Shown one piece after another: positions 32,446-42,830 of a stretch of 45,753 nt of DNA. This DNA comes from Zarea fungicola (Eukaryota; Ascomycota; Sordariomycetes; Hypocreales; Cordycipitaceae). The DNA lies in NCBI GenBank assembly GCA_900169235.1, contig FWCC01000167.1, positions 1-45,753 of the forward strand. Direction: 5' to 3'. The notes beneath the pieces were generated by a model. That model saw only the letters and a list, made by a program, of their open reading frames with translations. It did not search any database and was not told the origin of the DNA. A program made the position numbers and the translations under genes. The number at the start of each line of letters is the position of its first letter. Position 1 is the stretch's first letter.

Positions 32446-34190
32446 CTAAAAGTGACCCTGGTTCCAGTTATTGCCGCCGCCTGGTTGTCCTCGGTAGGAC
32501 GGCTGGCTACCACCGCCGTAACCTGGGGCTGGGCTTTGTGTTCTTTGCTGACCGTATCCCTGCTGCATGGGACCTGGGCTCTGTCTGGTATTACCGTAGC
32601 CTGCTGCGCCAGGTTGGCCCATGGGACTCTGCATTCTGCTTACACCATATCCTTGGTGAGGGCCGGGCGAGCCCATGCGGCCGTACGGATCAGCTGTGGC
32701 AGAACGTACTTGACCGACAGGAGACTGCGGGTGGTGAGGGGGGATCATGTCGCTCTGGGTACGGGAAAGCTGTCGCTGGGCATCATTGCCAAAATGGCTG
32801 CCAGATGGTGACGGCGGGACACCAAAGTCGAAGCCTCTGTTGGCATTAGATGGGCTGGCGGACTGGTATCCATTGTTGAAGCGTGGCGATGTTGGCGTGC
32901 CAGGCACCGCGTGGCTGGGAGCAGCGCCGGCCAGAGCTACGTCGGGAACTTGGGGGTGGCGAGATCCGGGGCGTGAATCATCTGGGTGCTGGAAGGGATT
33001 ACCGGATGATCCGGGCGGTGAATAACTGCCGCCCTTTTCGCCATATTCCTGACCATGCTCTCTGAAACTGTCGGGGTTAATGCCATCACGGCGGAATTGC
33101 TCAAGCTCCATGCGCTCAGCCTTGGCCTTCTCGTCGGCAAGCTTGGCTTCCTTGGCTCCCAGTCTACGCTGCCTGATGTAGTAGTAGATGAGGGTACCGA
33201 GGGCGAGGGCGCCGACAGCACCACCGGCGGCATAAATACCAATCTTGGCGCCAGGAGCCAGGGCAGCCCACTTCTCTGCAACAGACTTGGAAGGCTCCTG
33301 GTGAAGGGCCTGGTACGCGGTCGAATTGCCACTGTTAGATCTTGTCAGTGCTTGTGTCAGTTTAGAGAATTGAGAATGGAAACCTACGGCGTAACCTGAA
33401 TGCTCTGGTAGCTGCCCGACTTGTCGCCATATGAGTACTGTTTGCTCCCAGTGGTGTAATCTTCAAGCTTGACACTCTTGACATACATGGTGTATGGACC
33501 TTTGGAGTAGTCAGTTTCACCACCGGCCCATGCAATGACGCCGGGCGGTTGGTTCGGGTCACCAGCAGCCCAGATACCAACACTCATTCTCATTGGCGTT
33601 TGAGGGAACTTTTGGCCATTGTTGGCATCGCCGTAGGTGAGTGTGCGAACCACGTTGCCATCAACAGACCATTGGAGCCTGTCCTTGGTCCAGTCGACAA
33701 TGTAGGTGTGGTAGTCTCCTTGGTTGGGAGCCATGACATGCTCCTTACCATAAGAGTGATCATCGTCGTCACCCTTGGCAAAGATGTTGGTGGTAACCTG
33801 TGTGGCGTTGGCGCCCATGAACTCAATATCAATCTCGTCCAAATCATCGCTGAGCAACATGATGGAACTGATAATACCAGTACCAGGAGCAACCTTGAGC
33901 GAGATTTCATACCGACCCCAAAAGATATAGAACCTGGTGCGGATGGTGGGAGAATCGCCCTGTTTGGCGACGGAGAAAGCAGCTCCCGAGTCCGAGTCGT
34001 AGCTTACGCTGCCGGCGGTTGTCTCCCAGAGATCGAGCGAAGGTGTGGAGTTGAAGTTGAAAAAACTGGATGTGCCAAATGCTGGGTCCGGGGGGCAGTC
34101 AGTGCGATTGAGAGGCTGGCAATCGGTATGAACCTGGGCCGCCGCGGCGCCAAGCAGCACGGCTGCAACAGTAAGGCGTGGGAATCGCAT
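32446..34190 (-). CDS. CRH-type GH16 chitin-glucan transglycosylase with membrane anchor and cytoplasmic tail
   Basis: Exons 33388-34190 and 32446-33331 (56-nt intron, donor gtaggt, acceptor aacag) give 562 aa. Signal peptide 1-18, then a short Cys-containing segment (DCQPLNRTDCPPDPAFG), then the GH16 domain with catalytic DEIDIEFMG (Glu119 nucleophile, Asp121, Glu123 acid/base) and the CRH-typical GDYHTYIVDWT and WAGGETDYSKGPYTMYVKSV. Instead of a GPI signal there is a transmembrane helix at about 297-319 (GIYAAGGAVGALALGTLIYY), followed by basic RQRR, a charged helix and about 200 residues rich in Pro, Gln, Gly and Ser ending NNWNQGHF. Family role: joins chitin to beta-glucan in the wall. 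Upstream, a donor-like GTAAGT at 34545 and an acceptor at 34245 suggest a 5' UTR intron (unproven). Confidence 0.93.
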
Positions 34191-35939
34191 GGTGTCGCTG
34201 AGGCGGCTGGATTTCTCAAATAAGAGTTTGAGAGTCCTGAATTACTGTATAAAAAGAGAGGAAAGCGTCAAACGCAGTGTCACGGCCCTCTGTTCCAGCA
34301 GAGGAGCACGCACTGGTAAAGATGGCGCAGTTTGCTGTCTTGAAAGACGGTAGAGAGTGTAAAAGAGTTGGATAGTCGAGAAAGGAACTGGCGAGCAGAC
34401 AATGTTGAGGCCACTAGAAGGAGTGAGTAGCGGCGTCTTTTGTCTGCGAGGGCGATCGATGTACAAACACGACAAGAGGACAAGGAATGAAGGACTGAGG
34501 TTGGGAGAGACGATGATAGGCAGGAAAGTGCAGGACTGGACTTACCACTAACCAAGTACATTGGCACTTCGCACAGGGGAAAAAAGGCGTGACATGTAGT
34601 CTCAGTCCGGCCTAGTCTCACTGGTGCATGCCCTGAGGGGCGAATGTGCCGGTTTGCCAGACCAGGCTCCACGGTAGATAGCCAACAGTAAAGCGACTGA
34701 GCCAGTGATTTGCAAGACCTTTTTTCACTGAGACAATGGACTCCTCAACCAGGACAGGCATCGCGCGCCACCCAAAACCTGGAATCCTCTCAATTTCTCA
34801 GGGGCTTGGAGGCGTTCCAGGGGCAAGCAAGCGGCCTAACAGCGCCGAACGGGCCACTGCCAGCCATTTCCAGCCACTGAGAGCACAGTCTTTCAGTGGG
34901 TCTACAGCGGGAGCCCCAGGAAAAGTAGGAAAAGTCCCCGTAAAGACGACCGCGGAGCCAGTCAGAGGCCCGACACTCCCTCCCCACACCCGCCTGTTCC
35001 TGAGCCAGCCTCTTACCATGCTAAGACCAGCCACTGGCGCAGGTACGTACCAGCAATGAGATTTTCCCCGTCTCACTGTAACCATTTGCCTTTTACTAGC
35101 TGGCCAAGGCAATGGGCGCGCAGGAATCAATGTTACATCTGTGCGGCGGATAAATTGCCTCATATCTGGGTTAGAGTAGATGCAGCAAATTCACAGTATA
35201 TTCCATGAGAGATTTACCGCATTTCAGCACCTTTCTGCAACATGCCTGGCTGTCGCGATGCTTTTCTCTCACTCTCACTCTCACTCTCTCGGATGCCTGC
35301 CCCTCTGTTGGCCACGAATGTCCTGTCAATGGTCCTGCTGGCGGCCCACGTTGGGTATGTGCGCCTCGTGTCTCGGACGGGTCTCCCCCAACCTAGGCCT
35401 AGTCTGGCGCGCCGCTCTCTCACAGCAGATGTACACTGCTGGTGCGTCATTGCTCAGATAAGAAGACGCCTTCAGCCAATGGCTGTATTAATATTATTTG
35501 ACTTGTTCTCACGATCTCATTATCCTGCTGCGCTGCCCATGTAACAAACAGACCAAAGGACAAAATATTGGTACTGGATGCAGCCACATGCCTGCAGTTC
35601 ACGGCGCACCTGTTCCTTATTAACTCCTTTTCATCTCTTCCTAGCCGCCAAGAGAGCAATCTCGCATAGTGAGTGAAACAATTTAACACTACAAAAGCCA
35701 GACAGGGGAAGCGACCAAAAGGAACACCAGAGGGGGGAACCAGAACCGAAATGAAAAAAATGCAGAAGACATAATAATTCATAGATATCATGCAACTGAC
35801 TTGAAAAGAATGTGCACTACCTAGAAGCAATCTTTGATATGTGCGACTTGTCTTATACACAATGCCCAAAATCATACAAACAAAAATCACCCAAAATCCC
35901 ACCCGAGAAGGAACCAACGTCATCCAAATTTCAGTGGCC
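34191..35939. other. CRH promoter and spacer
   Basis: About 1.75 kb. The part near 34191-34700 is the leader/promoter of the CRH gene with the possible 5' UTR intron. A CTCTCA microsatellite lies at 35269-35290. ORFs 34736-35059 plus and 35447-35923 minus show no domain and the latter overlaps the last exon of the next gene's 3' flank. Confidence 0.5.
35268..35291 (+). repeat. CTCTCA microsatellite
   Basis: Four imperfect hexamer units of tctcac type in the CRH upstream spacer. Simple-sequence slippage product, no coding role visible. Confidence 0.8.
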
Positions 35940-36622
35940 TCAAATGCCGTGACCTATATAGCGAGCAAAAGAATATTAGTAAGACGATGAAACAAAAGCA
36001 ACGTCCTATATCAATGATTGTACTTACGTCCCAATACCTTGCCGCGTTTCGACACCTCGGCCGCATGGTGCTGCTTGATCCTGGCCCTCCTCGCATCCTC
36101 CGCTGCTTCCTCCTCCAGCCTCTTCACGTGCTCCCGGGCCTCCCTCACGCGTCTCTTGGCCTCGTCCAATGCCCGATCTGCCTCCGCCTCCGCCGCCTCG
36201 GCACTCATGACGTGCTCCCGGGCCCGGACGATGCTCGGGTCCAACACGTCGTGGCTGCCCATGCCCATGCGGCCGAGGCCCTTGTGCAGCAGCCCTGGGC
36301 TGCGACCGATGGCGGCGTCTTCCTCGGCGGCGCCGGCGCTGGCAGACAGCGAGTCGCGATCCCTGTGGAAGAGGCTCCCGCGCTTGCTGCGGACGGGACC
36401 GGTGCTGTGGCCCGAGGACGACGCGGACGATACGGTTCGGACGGGGGATGGGTCGCGGCGGCTGCTAAAGATACTATGTTTTCTCGGCACGGTCGTGTCT
36501 GCAGCGACGGGGTCGACCACGGGCGGCTCGCGGCGGCTGTGGAAGAGGCCGTGTTTCTGGGGCACAGGGTCTTCTAAGACGGGCTCCACAGGAGGTTCGC
36601 GATGTGAATGGAATAGAGGCAT
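35940..36622 (-). CDS. Small basic coiled-coil protein with repeated LFHSRREPP motif
   Basis: Exons 36028-36622 and 35940-35953 give 202 aa. The donor is a perfect GTAAGT and the acceptor tatag, so the C-terminus is GKVLGRHGI; unspliced it would be GRKYNH. The start is the ATG at 36622 (the frame's earlier start is TTG). The N-terminal half repeats a ~24-residue unit three times (LFHSHREPP at 3, LFHSRREPP at 26, IFSSRRDPS at 51, each after VPxKH in copies 2-3), with a fourth relic GSLFHRDRDS. The C-terminal ~80 residues (from VRAREHVMSAEAAEAEADRA) form a strongly predicted coiled coil rich in Glu, Arg and Ala. I recall the coiled-coil tail with the SKRGKxLGRH ending in uncharacterised filamentous-fungal proteins; no function known. 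No signal peptide or membrane segment. Confidence 0.75.
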
Positions 36623-37983
36623 TTTTCCTGGTATATGTGCACTCAAAAAGTAGCTTTATCTGGCTATAACGACGATGTCGACGTTTTTTCTTTTGAACGG
36701 GGATGACGCTTCTCGGTATTAGTACTACATGGGACTGTAAGGCATGGAAGGCATGCCACTATATTATATTCCGATCATCCAAGCACAAATGAATTATTGG
36801 AATCAAGTTATACAGACCCTTTCTTTGATTAAATTGTTCAGCTCGCCGAAACTTGATTTCCTCTTGGCAGGAGGTGTGGTAGATCGCACGCCATGACGTC
36901 AATGCCGCCATACTCCCAATGACAGCCCGCCGAATCCTAACGCCCGTTTTGCATGGTCTCTTGTCAGAAATATGAAATGGCAGCCACAGTAGCGAATCAC
37001 AAACTTAAAAAGCGTAAAGAGGCAGCCAACGTGTTAATCTATTGTTTGGGGTGCCCTATATCAATGACGGCGACGCGAGGTGCCCCCTCTACTGACTGCT
37101 TTTCCGGACTGGCTGCCAGCAAAACTAATTGATATTAGCATGTGCTGGCTCCGAGTCGTTGGGTAAAGAAGCAACGTCACCTCATCTTACTGGTGAACAA
37201 CATCCAAGATTACCTATTTTAGCTCGAGCAAATTCTCTCGACCCAAGGCATGCGACTAGCCTACGGAGACAGCTCAGACAAATACATAACGACATTTGTA
37301 CCTCAAGCAAAAGCGTCAGCGGGAAACAAAGGTAGGCAGTATTAGACTTCTTAAAATAACACCAAAAATTTTATGTGCGTAGATGAGCATGTTGAGACAA
37401 AAGGAATAGATAAACGGAAACACAAACGGAAAAAATGCAGAATAATATCTAGAATCCGTAGTACAAGTTCCACCAGGCCATGCGCCTCCAAGACGAGCCC
37501 CAGGTCCGTTGTGGTGCTCATTTCGCAGGACGTAAATCCACCGCTTTGACTTCCCTATTGGAAGTTGGAAGAATAATATTAGAAAAGAAGAAAAATAAAG
37601 AACAACTGACAGAAAAAGGTTGAAATCGTCAGATTTGTATCCCAGGACCGAAATGCGCCACAAGGAAATGGCGCAAGTTTGCGCTGCGTTGAATATGTAC
37701 AAGAAACAAAAAATGCGAGAGTAATAGATTAGTTCCAAGCAGAGATTACAAAAGGACGAGAAGAGGAAAGAAAAAAGAAGAGAAACGAGAGTCGCCAAAG
37801 GGGGACGCCAGAAACGGTTCAGAGGCGCACTCCAAGAAAAAGAACGCAGAAGTGCAAGGCCGGTCATGTGGGAAATCATGGAACGGTTGCAAAGCGCACA
37901 GCAACGAATTAATCGCTCGACAATAAAGAGTCAAAACGCAGCATTCATGCACGAGCGCGCGCAGCCTAAAAAAAATAAACCTT
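36623..37983. other. Spacer: coiled-coil gene promoter and RHO3 3' flank
   Basis: 1.36 kb. The 3' UTR of RHO3 occupies the right end and is purine-rich on the plus strand. The minus-strand ORF 37316-37879 has a true ATG but encodes a Phe/Ser/Leu-rich composition typical of translated A/G-rich UTR; I reject it. Confidence 0.5.
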
Positions 37984-38932
37984 TCACATAATGATGCATT
38001 TGCTCTCCTCGCGGTCCTTCTTGACGCTCAGGGCGACGCGGGCTGCCTCGGTAAAGGCCTCGTTGACGCCGCGATTCTTCATGGCAGAACACTCGAGATA
38101 GCGCGAGGCCCCTATGCGACGGGCGACTTCGAGACCCTGCTCGTAGGTGATGAGCTCCTTCTTCTCGGGACCGCCCTCAGTGGCGGGGGCGTCGGCCGCG
38201 GCGCCGCTAGCACCTGCTTCGGCGTCGTCCTCGTCGTTCTGGGTACGGAGATCGCACTTGAGGGCGACAAGCACCAGTTTGACGCCGGCGCAGTTGTCAG
38301 CAATCTCACCAACCCACTTGGACTCGACGTTTTCCAGTGAGTCCTTGCTGTCGACGGAGTAGCAGAGCATAATAAGGTCCGTGTCATCTGCGAGGCGGGG
38401 AGGTTTGGGTTAGCTGCTGTGAATTAAGTGCATGTGGTAGGGGTTCTTGTTTCGACATGTCGAACTCAACTTACCGTATGATAATGATCGGAGACGGTCG
38501 AATTCCTCCTGTCCAGCCGTATCCCAAAGTGACAATTCAATATGGACGCTGTCAACAAAGATGTCTGAAAAAAGGACCGTGTTAGCCATTGAGCAAAAGT
38601 TTCGGGTTTACAGTTTCGCAGAGAAATCGTACCGTGAACGTAGTTTTCAAAGACGGTGGGCTCGTAGACGGTAGGAAAGTAGCTGTCGTGATGTCAACAA
38701 ATGTCCTGCTCGTTGTCCACCAAAAGGCGCGGATACATACCCTCTCGTGAAGACGTTTAACAACGAGGTTTTACCACAAGCACCATCGCCGCTATTGTTC
38801 CACAGTCAGCTGAGTCCTGGAGATGTAGAGTTCCGTCGTTCTCGACACCACGGGATCGTTTTCGGGAGCGGGGGCGGCATACAGCAGTACCAGCTTGCGC
38901 TGCACGTTTTTCGATCCTCCGCACAGGGGCAT
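37984..38932 (-). CDS. RHO3: Rho-family small GTPase Rho3
   Basis: Five exons, 38883-38932, 38741-38791, 38633-38682, 38475-38564 and 37984-38387, all GT-AG, give 214 aa. Motifs: P-loop GDGACGKT (18-25), effector loop [15 protein letters not shown], switch [16 protein letters not shown], nucleotide-specificity ALKCDLR, SAMKNRG, and the C-terminal prenylation box CIIM after [28 protein letters not shown] and [20 protein letters not shown] are characteristic of Rho3 rather than Rho1, Rho2 or Cdc42. Known role: membrane-bound switch for polarised exocytosis, actin organisation and hyphal tip growth. The Rho insert region carries an acidic/Ala-rich stretch of about 28 residues (from [20 protein letters not shown]), longer than in yeast. 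Confidence 0.97.
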
Positions 38933-40027
38933 GTTGACTGTCACGGAAGCCGAATGTGAGTTTGTTGGGCAATTATCGCAGGTAGGTTAACAGAGTTGAG
39001 TCGGAAATTTTTCTCCACAAGGGCGGCTTTTGAGTTGGAGGGATACGAGAATGTAAAGTGTAGTCGCTACAAACAAGGACAAGGCTTCGACGACAGGACC
39101 GCAAGTACGGGGTTGGAACGAAGTTGCGACGGGAGGGGGGTATCGGAATCGGGAATAAAGCGTATACGCAAGGAGAGAGAAACAGTATTCGGATGTCGAT
39201 AGCAAGCGATTGCAGTTGTATGATTGCAATGCCAAGCGAGGGGCAAGAAGAGGAGAAAGAAACGCGAGTGTAATGGTGAAGCCAAGAATCAGCTATCCAG
39301 CCGCAAGGTGGAGGACTGACTGGACAGTGGGAGGGCCCTGGGAGATGATCGCAGGGCCACTTTCAAAAAAATACTTTGGTACCCGCTGGTCTCCATGTCA
39401 CAGTGGCAAGGGTGGGCTGGATGGCGGCCGCCACTCAATTCCCCCATTCCACCCACTGGAAAAAACAAACAACCTTGTGCTTAATTATATCGAGTTAGTG
39501 GTCTTCAGTAATTAGGTCCCTATTAAATTGGCAGCACCCGCACCGCAAAATTAGTAGTTTCAAGCCGCCATAATATCCAACTATTATATAATCTACTATA
39601 CCATATTCGTTGTAATTAAAACGCTTCGGGGTATGGAGTGCTACTTTATTCGGCAATACTGAACCGGGATAAATTCAATAATATCTCTGCGTCGCATGTC
39701 TTCTGTCTGCTGTATGTTGCCGTGGCACATGGATGTCTCGCGCCACGGCGCTGCGCTAATTGCTACGTTCTTCTTCGACCCTGAACCGGTGCAACGTCAC
39801 CGTGGACAGGCAAAAGTGTTTCCTCTTTGAGCACAGCCTAGGTTCGGGAGGCGTAGGGCTGGTTCTGGATGACTACTGCTTTGAATTGGTAGTAGGCACA
39901 AGCATCACCAACACAGTGCACAGTGTGTCTTTGACGAAAATGACAATGCACCAAGTCATATTTAATGTCCAATTATTCAGTTACGTACTCTGTTCATATC
40001 ATACTGTCAACCATCTGCTCCTCATTT
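38933..40027. other. RHO3 promoter / CWC25 3' flank
   Basis: 1.1 kb between two leftward genes. The RHO3-proximal half is G/A-rich on the plus strand (a pyrimidine-rich leader on the coding strand). The plus-strand ORF 39760-40119 has no recognisable domain. Confidence 0.5.
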
Positions 40028-41281
40028 TCAGTCGTCGTCTCTCTGGAATCCATGCTTATTGCGTCCCATTCTTGTTCCAAGATCCATTTCGCCTGCTTGT
40101 CGGTGCAACCCATTTGTGAATGCTCTCTCGCCATCACGCTCTCTTGCTGTTTCATCTGCATTTCGGGCAAGCCGTTCTTTTTCTTCCAGCGCAGCCAATC
40201 TCTCGCTACGATCCTGGTCCAGGTCCTTTGCCGCGTTCTGCATCGCTGCGAGCTTGCGGGCCGTTTCTGCCTCCCTAGAAATATCTTCTTCATTGTCGTT
40301 CGCATGTCCGTTTCGGTACCCATCACGCCTATTCCTGCCGCCGTTGCTTCGCCCATCACCATTATGTCCGTTGCGGGGCCTTTCCCGTCTCTGATCATAA
40401 GAGTCGCGATGCCGTAGTTTGCTATCTTCTGGTGATCTATGTCGAGATTGTCGATGGTAAGAGTTGCGTTCCCGAGCAGGCGACCGGTCGTTTTGTCTTC
40501 GCGAGTCGCCGCGATCGCTATGCCGTCGGTCCCTGGAGCTGTCCCGATAGCGACGAGCGCCTCGTTCTTCGGAATTCTCCCCGGTCCTCCTCTTAGCTCG
40601 TTCATCATCGCGTGAGTCGGATCGGCGGCGGCGCGGGCTCCTGGATCGTGAATGAGAGCGGCGTCGTGACTTATGTGTACGATCGTGGTCGCGATCCCGA
40701 CTATGGTGTTTGTGACGCCGTTTGTGCCTGTCCTCGCGGTGTTTACTCCTGTCATTTTTCTCGCCTTCCTCCGATCTACCCAGCGAGGCAAGCAACTGTT
40801 TGCGCCGAACCGGGTCATTCATCATGGCTTCGTACGCTGCCTGCTCCTGACGCTTGATCGCCAGCAGTGGGTCATCTCGTATCTTGGCGGCTGTGTCTCT
40901 GGCGCTGTTTGCATTTTGTAGTGCCATGAAGCTTTCTTGTCCGGCATTCTTCTCAAGCTTCTCTAGCTCGTTGCCCTTGATCAAATTGTCGATGCGTCGC
41001 TTTCCAAGCAGATATGCTTCCATCTCCTCGGTCGTGCCCGCCTGGCCATCTGTAGGGCCCTGGTACATCCAGTCGACTCTGTCAACCCGTTTTTTCCCTC
41101 CCGCCGCCTCCAGCTGTCGCTGGAGCTCTTCCTTGGCCCGCTCTTCTTTGATTTCATCGATGCGCTGTTGAGTGCGCTTACGCTCGGCTAGAGCTTTCTG
41201 CTCCTCATCGTAGACGGCGGCCTGGTTACGCCGAAGTGTCGGGTGAAACGACTTCTTCAAGTTGAGATCTCCGCCTCCCAT
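40028..41281 (-). CDS. CWC25: Pre-mRNA splicing factor Cwc25
   Basis: Intronless, 417 aa, ATG at 41281. The N-terminus [20 protein letters not shown] opens the CIR N-terminal domain, followed by a charged helix and the invariant [16 protein letters not shown] of Cwc25. Residues 125-165 carry the second conserved block ([20 protein letters not shown], then [20 protein letters not shown]). Residues about 175-335 are Arg/Ser/His/Asp-rich (RS-like), and the end is a charged helix with EREDGERAF-like sequence followed by [15 protein letters not shown]. Known role: joins the spliceosome after Prp2 action and promotes the first transesterification. The gene sits 666 bp downstream of the uS14m gene on the same strand. 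Confidence 0.95.
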   Translation of the reverse strand: MGGGDLNLKKSFHPTLRRNQAAVYDEEQKALAERKRTQQRIDEIKEERAKEELQRQLEAAGGKKRVDRVDWMYQGPTDGQAGTTEEMEAYLLGKRRIDNLIKGNELEKLEKNAGQESFMALQNANSARDTAAKIRDDPLLAIKRQEQAAYEAMMNDPVRRKQLLASLGRSEEGEKNDRSKHREDRHKRRHKHHSRDRDHDRTHKSRRRSHSRSRSPRRRRSDSRDDERAKRRTGENSEERGARRYRDSSRDRRHSDRGDSRRQNDRSPARERNSYHRQSRHRSPEDSKLRHRDSYDQRRERPRNGHNGDGRSNGGRNRRDGYRNGHANDNEEDISREAETARKLAAMQNAAKDLDQDRSERLAALEEKERLARNADETARERDGERAFTNGLHRQAGEMDLGTRMGRNKHGFQRDDD

Positions 41282-41946
41282 ACTTGCGGTGTTATTGGAT
41301 TTTTGTTGTAGATGGGAGAATGCTCAGTTAGGTAATGGCTTGGCTTGGGGTGCAGTGGCGATAAATTTGAGGCTGGATCAGGCGCTAGGACGTCTTCCTG
41401 CAGGTCCCACTAAACGGAACCGCGCATCGCATTTGCAGTGCATGGCCACTGTAATTTAGTGATCACTGATTTGATCCTTGTAATTTCCACTCTGTTTTCC
41501 CCTGCCGACAAGAGAGCGGCTTTTTCTAATAGAAGGTCCTTTCTCAGCACCCATGAAAGAAAACAGATTGGTGACATCAAACTCGATGGTCAAAGTTCGG
41601 CTCCAGGCCCGACCTACTACTGACGTGAAGCTAATAATTGAAGTCGATGCCTACATTAGGTAGGTAACGTCAAAAGGCCTTACTGCGGAGGAGCAGCCTA
41701 CTAGACCGGGTTTGTATCCTTTTCAGTGGGCTTTGCATTTTGTATTCCTATTGCCGGGTATAGGTAGAGGTAGACGTGTCCACGCAGATACTTGAGGCTT
41801 CATCGCCATAATAATTTCCGTAATATTGTACTACCTTAAATTATTTGAAAGTTATTTATACAATGGCTTCCAAGTCAAATAATCCAAACGCATGTTTATT
41901 GTAATATACATAGGAGTTGTTCATTTTCGGTTCTCCATTTGAAGCA
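41282..41946. other. CWC25 promoter / uS14m 3' flank
   Basis: 665 bp with no coding signal; AT-rich at 41810-41910. Confidence 0.5.
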
Positions 41947-42440
41947 TTACCAGCTGGCTCGCTTCACGCCTGGTATATTTCCCGCCATCGCCTGAAATCT
42001 AAATTGGTACTGCATACAGTTAGCACTTGTGCCTGCGTCCTATCGACAAATTTTCGTGCGTACTCTGCTCATCTTAAAGTCGCTTAGCACACCACGTCCT
42101 TGGCCGCCCATGATACAGCGGTTGCGAATCTGAGTCGGTCTGGTATAACAGTGCATCTGTGCGAGCTGCAGCTGGGCCTCGGCGCGGACTCGGGGAGATA
42201 GTGTGGTATTTCGGATCATGTATCGCAGTGCTTGTCTAATTCAGGATTTCAATTAGCTTTACCGTGTCTTTCGCATCCATCCCATCAGTGTGCAGAACCA
42301 CTTCAAGACGCGCAAGAGGATGGATGTGCGTACCTCTCAGGCTCGAATTGCTCGAAAACCTTGCGCTTTGTATGATCGCGAATGGTTCGGATGTTGTAGA
42401 AGCACCCTAAATCGAGCTTCTTTGCGCGAAACATCGACAT
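41947..42440 (-). CDS. MRP2: Mitochondrial small ribosomal subunit protein uS14m (Mrp2)
   Basis: Three exons, 42334-42440, 42064-42235 and 41947-42009 (introns 98 and 54 nt, GT-AG), give 113 aa. Exon 1 encodes MSMFRAKKLDLGCFYNIRTI and RDHTKRKVFEQFEPE; exon 2 QALRYMIRNTTLSPRVRAEA, then HCYTRPTQIRNRCIMGGQGR and GVLSDFKMSR; exon 3 YQFRFQAMAGNIPGVKRASW. RNRCIMGGQGRGV with the SW terminus identifies the uS14 family. Lysine/arginine-rich, with no separate presequence, as usual for this protein. Role: assembles the head of the mitochondrial 30S-like subunit. The start at 42440 has A at -3. It is transcribed away from the GH3 gene. Confidence 0.95.
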
Positions 42441-42830
42441 TGTGGCGGTTGCTTTTGTTGCTTGACGAACAGACAAGTCAATGAATCCTGAGGCTACAGA
42501 TGTGCAAAAGAATATCGCAGGAGAAAATAACCGGGGTTTATCCGGGACGGGGGAAAGCGTCAATCTGAAGGTTTTGGTGGGTACCTTGAGTAAACACATC
42601 CCTGCCACTTTCCGGGAGCTAGGACTGCTCCATGGGTACCTATAGTAGCCATCTATTCAAGCTTTCCTTTACAAAACTGCTGCAAAAAACAAGACACATA
42701 TATATATACTTTGGCCATTCCGCGACTAGTTATCTCTAAGCCTATTTAAAATTGTCTCGAATATCTGGGAATTGATAGGATTGGAGCTTGGCACGGTTTG
42801 CGCTAATAGGGGCCATCGCAGGCTGGCGCT
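42441..42830. promoter_or_regulatory. Shared upstream region of uS14m and the GH3 gene
   Basis: 390 bp between two divergent start codons, so both promoters must fit here unless they reach into the neighbours. A TATA-like acatatatatatac lies at about 42697-42709, about 120 bp before the GH3 ATG. The assignment to promoters rests on position only. Confidence 0.55.

Noticed and set aside
37316..37879. 187-codon minus-strand ORF downstream of RHO3
   Set aside because: Has an ATG but translates an A/G-rich 3' UTR into Phe/Ser/Leu-rich sequence without a domain.
39994..40818. 274-codon minus-strand ORF overlapping CWC25
   Set aside because: Alternative frame of the RS-like repeat region of CWC25.
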